From positions 28,764,501 through 28,828,500 of the forward strand of contig NC_092672.1 of NCBI RefSeq assembly GCF_964355755.1: 64,000 nucleotides of DNA. Direction: 5' to 3'. Positions 63,528 to 64,000 of this stretch are shown here, one piece after another; the stretch's first letter is position 1, and the number at the start of each line of letters is the position of its first letter. The notes under the pieces are model-generated. The model was not told the DNA's origin. It did not search any database and was given only the letters and a program-made list of their open reading frames with translations. The DNA is from Antedon mediterranea. Taxonomy: Eukaryota > Echinodermata > Crinoidea > Comatulida > Antedonidae. Made by a program: the position numbers and the translations under genes.

Positions 63528-64000
63528 GTACTTAGCATTGTAGGCTCTTTAGTATGTCTGTCTTGATTGGCTTTAGTCTAGTCTTAATATTGTGATTGTA
63601 ATTTGTAAATTTATAATTCTAATTATTATTTTTAAGTTAGTCTTCCGTCCTTCCTGTTTTTTCTAACCTCATCATAATTACTCGTTTTATGTCTTTTGTA
63701 CCGGTAGGTTATACATAATCTCCTCCATTTAGAATGCTTTTTGCCCTCAAACTTTGATGTATATTGAAAAACGAGTAGTAAAACAAACTTATAATATGTT
63801 ATTATGTATTATATTTTAAAATACACAGTTATCAGGTGGAACAACTCGCAAATCTGTTTTCGATACATAACATCAGAGAGGGGCAAACATCTGATTTATC
63901 AACTTTCTGAGGAAAAGCAGTATTTCATAGTAGAGAATCAATATGCCTAATCACCATTGTTAAACGATTTCAGACGCCTCATTTATAAGTAGTTTATTTT

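Overview
The window is eukaryotic, intron-rich and AT-rich DNA, most likely from a marine invertebrate deuterostome. An echinoderm-like genome is my best guess: AGGCCTA-type words are common, foldback elements resemble those described from sea urchins, and non-LTR retrotransposons and tRNA-derived SINEs sit in many introns. The species cannot be fixed from sequence alone.

Nearly all of the window belongs to two head-to-tail paralogues of a giant fibrocystin-L (PKHD1L1)-like receptor gene, both on the + strand. Gene A supplies only its last four exons (803-3615): a Ser-rich cytosolic tail, an unrecognised ~90-residue domain, and a MYND-type zinc finger ending at a stop codon. Gene B starts at 11234 with a signal peptide. 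I traced it by hand through 55 exons to 63527, where it leaves the window before its stop. The 55 exons encode about 4,540 residues: signal peptide, three IPT/TIG domains, PA14, a linker with G-S-F/T-F repeats, four more IPTs, a cupredoxin-like domain, seven more IPTs (14 in all), G8 domain 1, a parallel beta-helix block, G8 domain 2, a second beta-helix block, a long extracellular stalk, one transmembrane helix (exon 53), and a cytosolic tail whose two exons match those of gene A. A MYND finger on a fibrocystin-like receptor is, to my knowledge, not a feature of the vertebrate proteins and is the most interesting finding.

Gene B carries two apparent lesions in otherwise well-kept reading frames: an in-frame TAA inside exon 29, and a one-base frame conflict at the exon 36/37 junction. 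Each could be an assembly error, a null allele or early decay. Exon 13 holds a 99-bp in-frame tandem duplication in which the first copy of the splice donor reads AT instead of GT. A stretch of the stalk near 58.9-59.2 kb seems to be replaced by a minisatellite.

Between the genes (about 4.9-10.8 kb) lies a foldback structure with arms over 1 kb long and a 30-bp minisatellite of about 40 copies. Introns hold an RTE-like LINE (19.4-21.9 kb), at least five other LINE fragments, a tRNA-derived SINE (17.5-17.8 kb), a SINE-like repeat (35.3-35.9 kb), a 1.9-kb TGY trinucleotide microsatellite (35.9-37.8 kb) touching the exon 27 acceptor, a foldback element with a near-perfect 10-bp target duplication (24.8-25.9 kb), several palindromic MITEs, and a tRNA-like gene (61.7 kb). 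No rRNA, CRISPR array or prokaryotic feature was seen.
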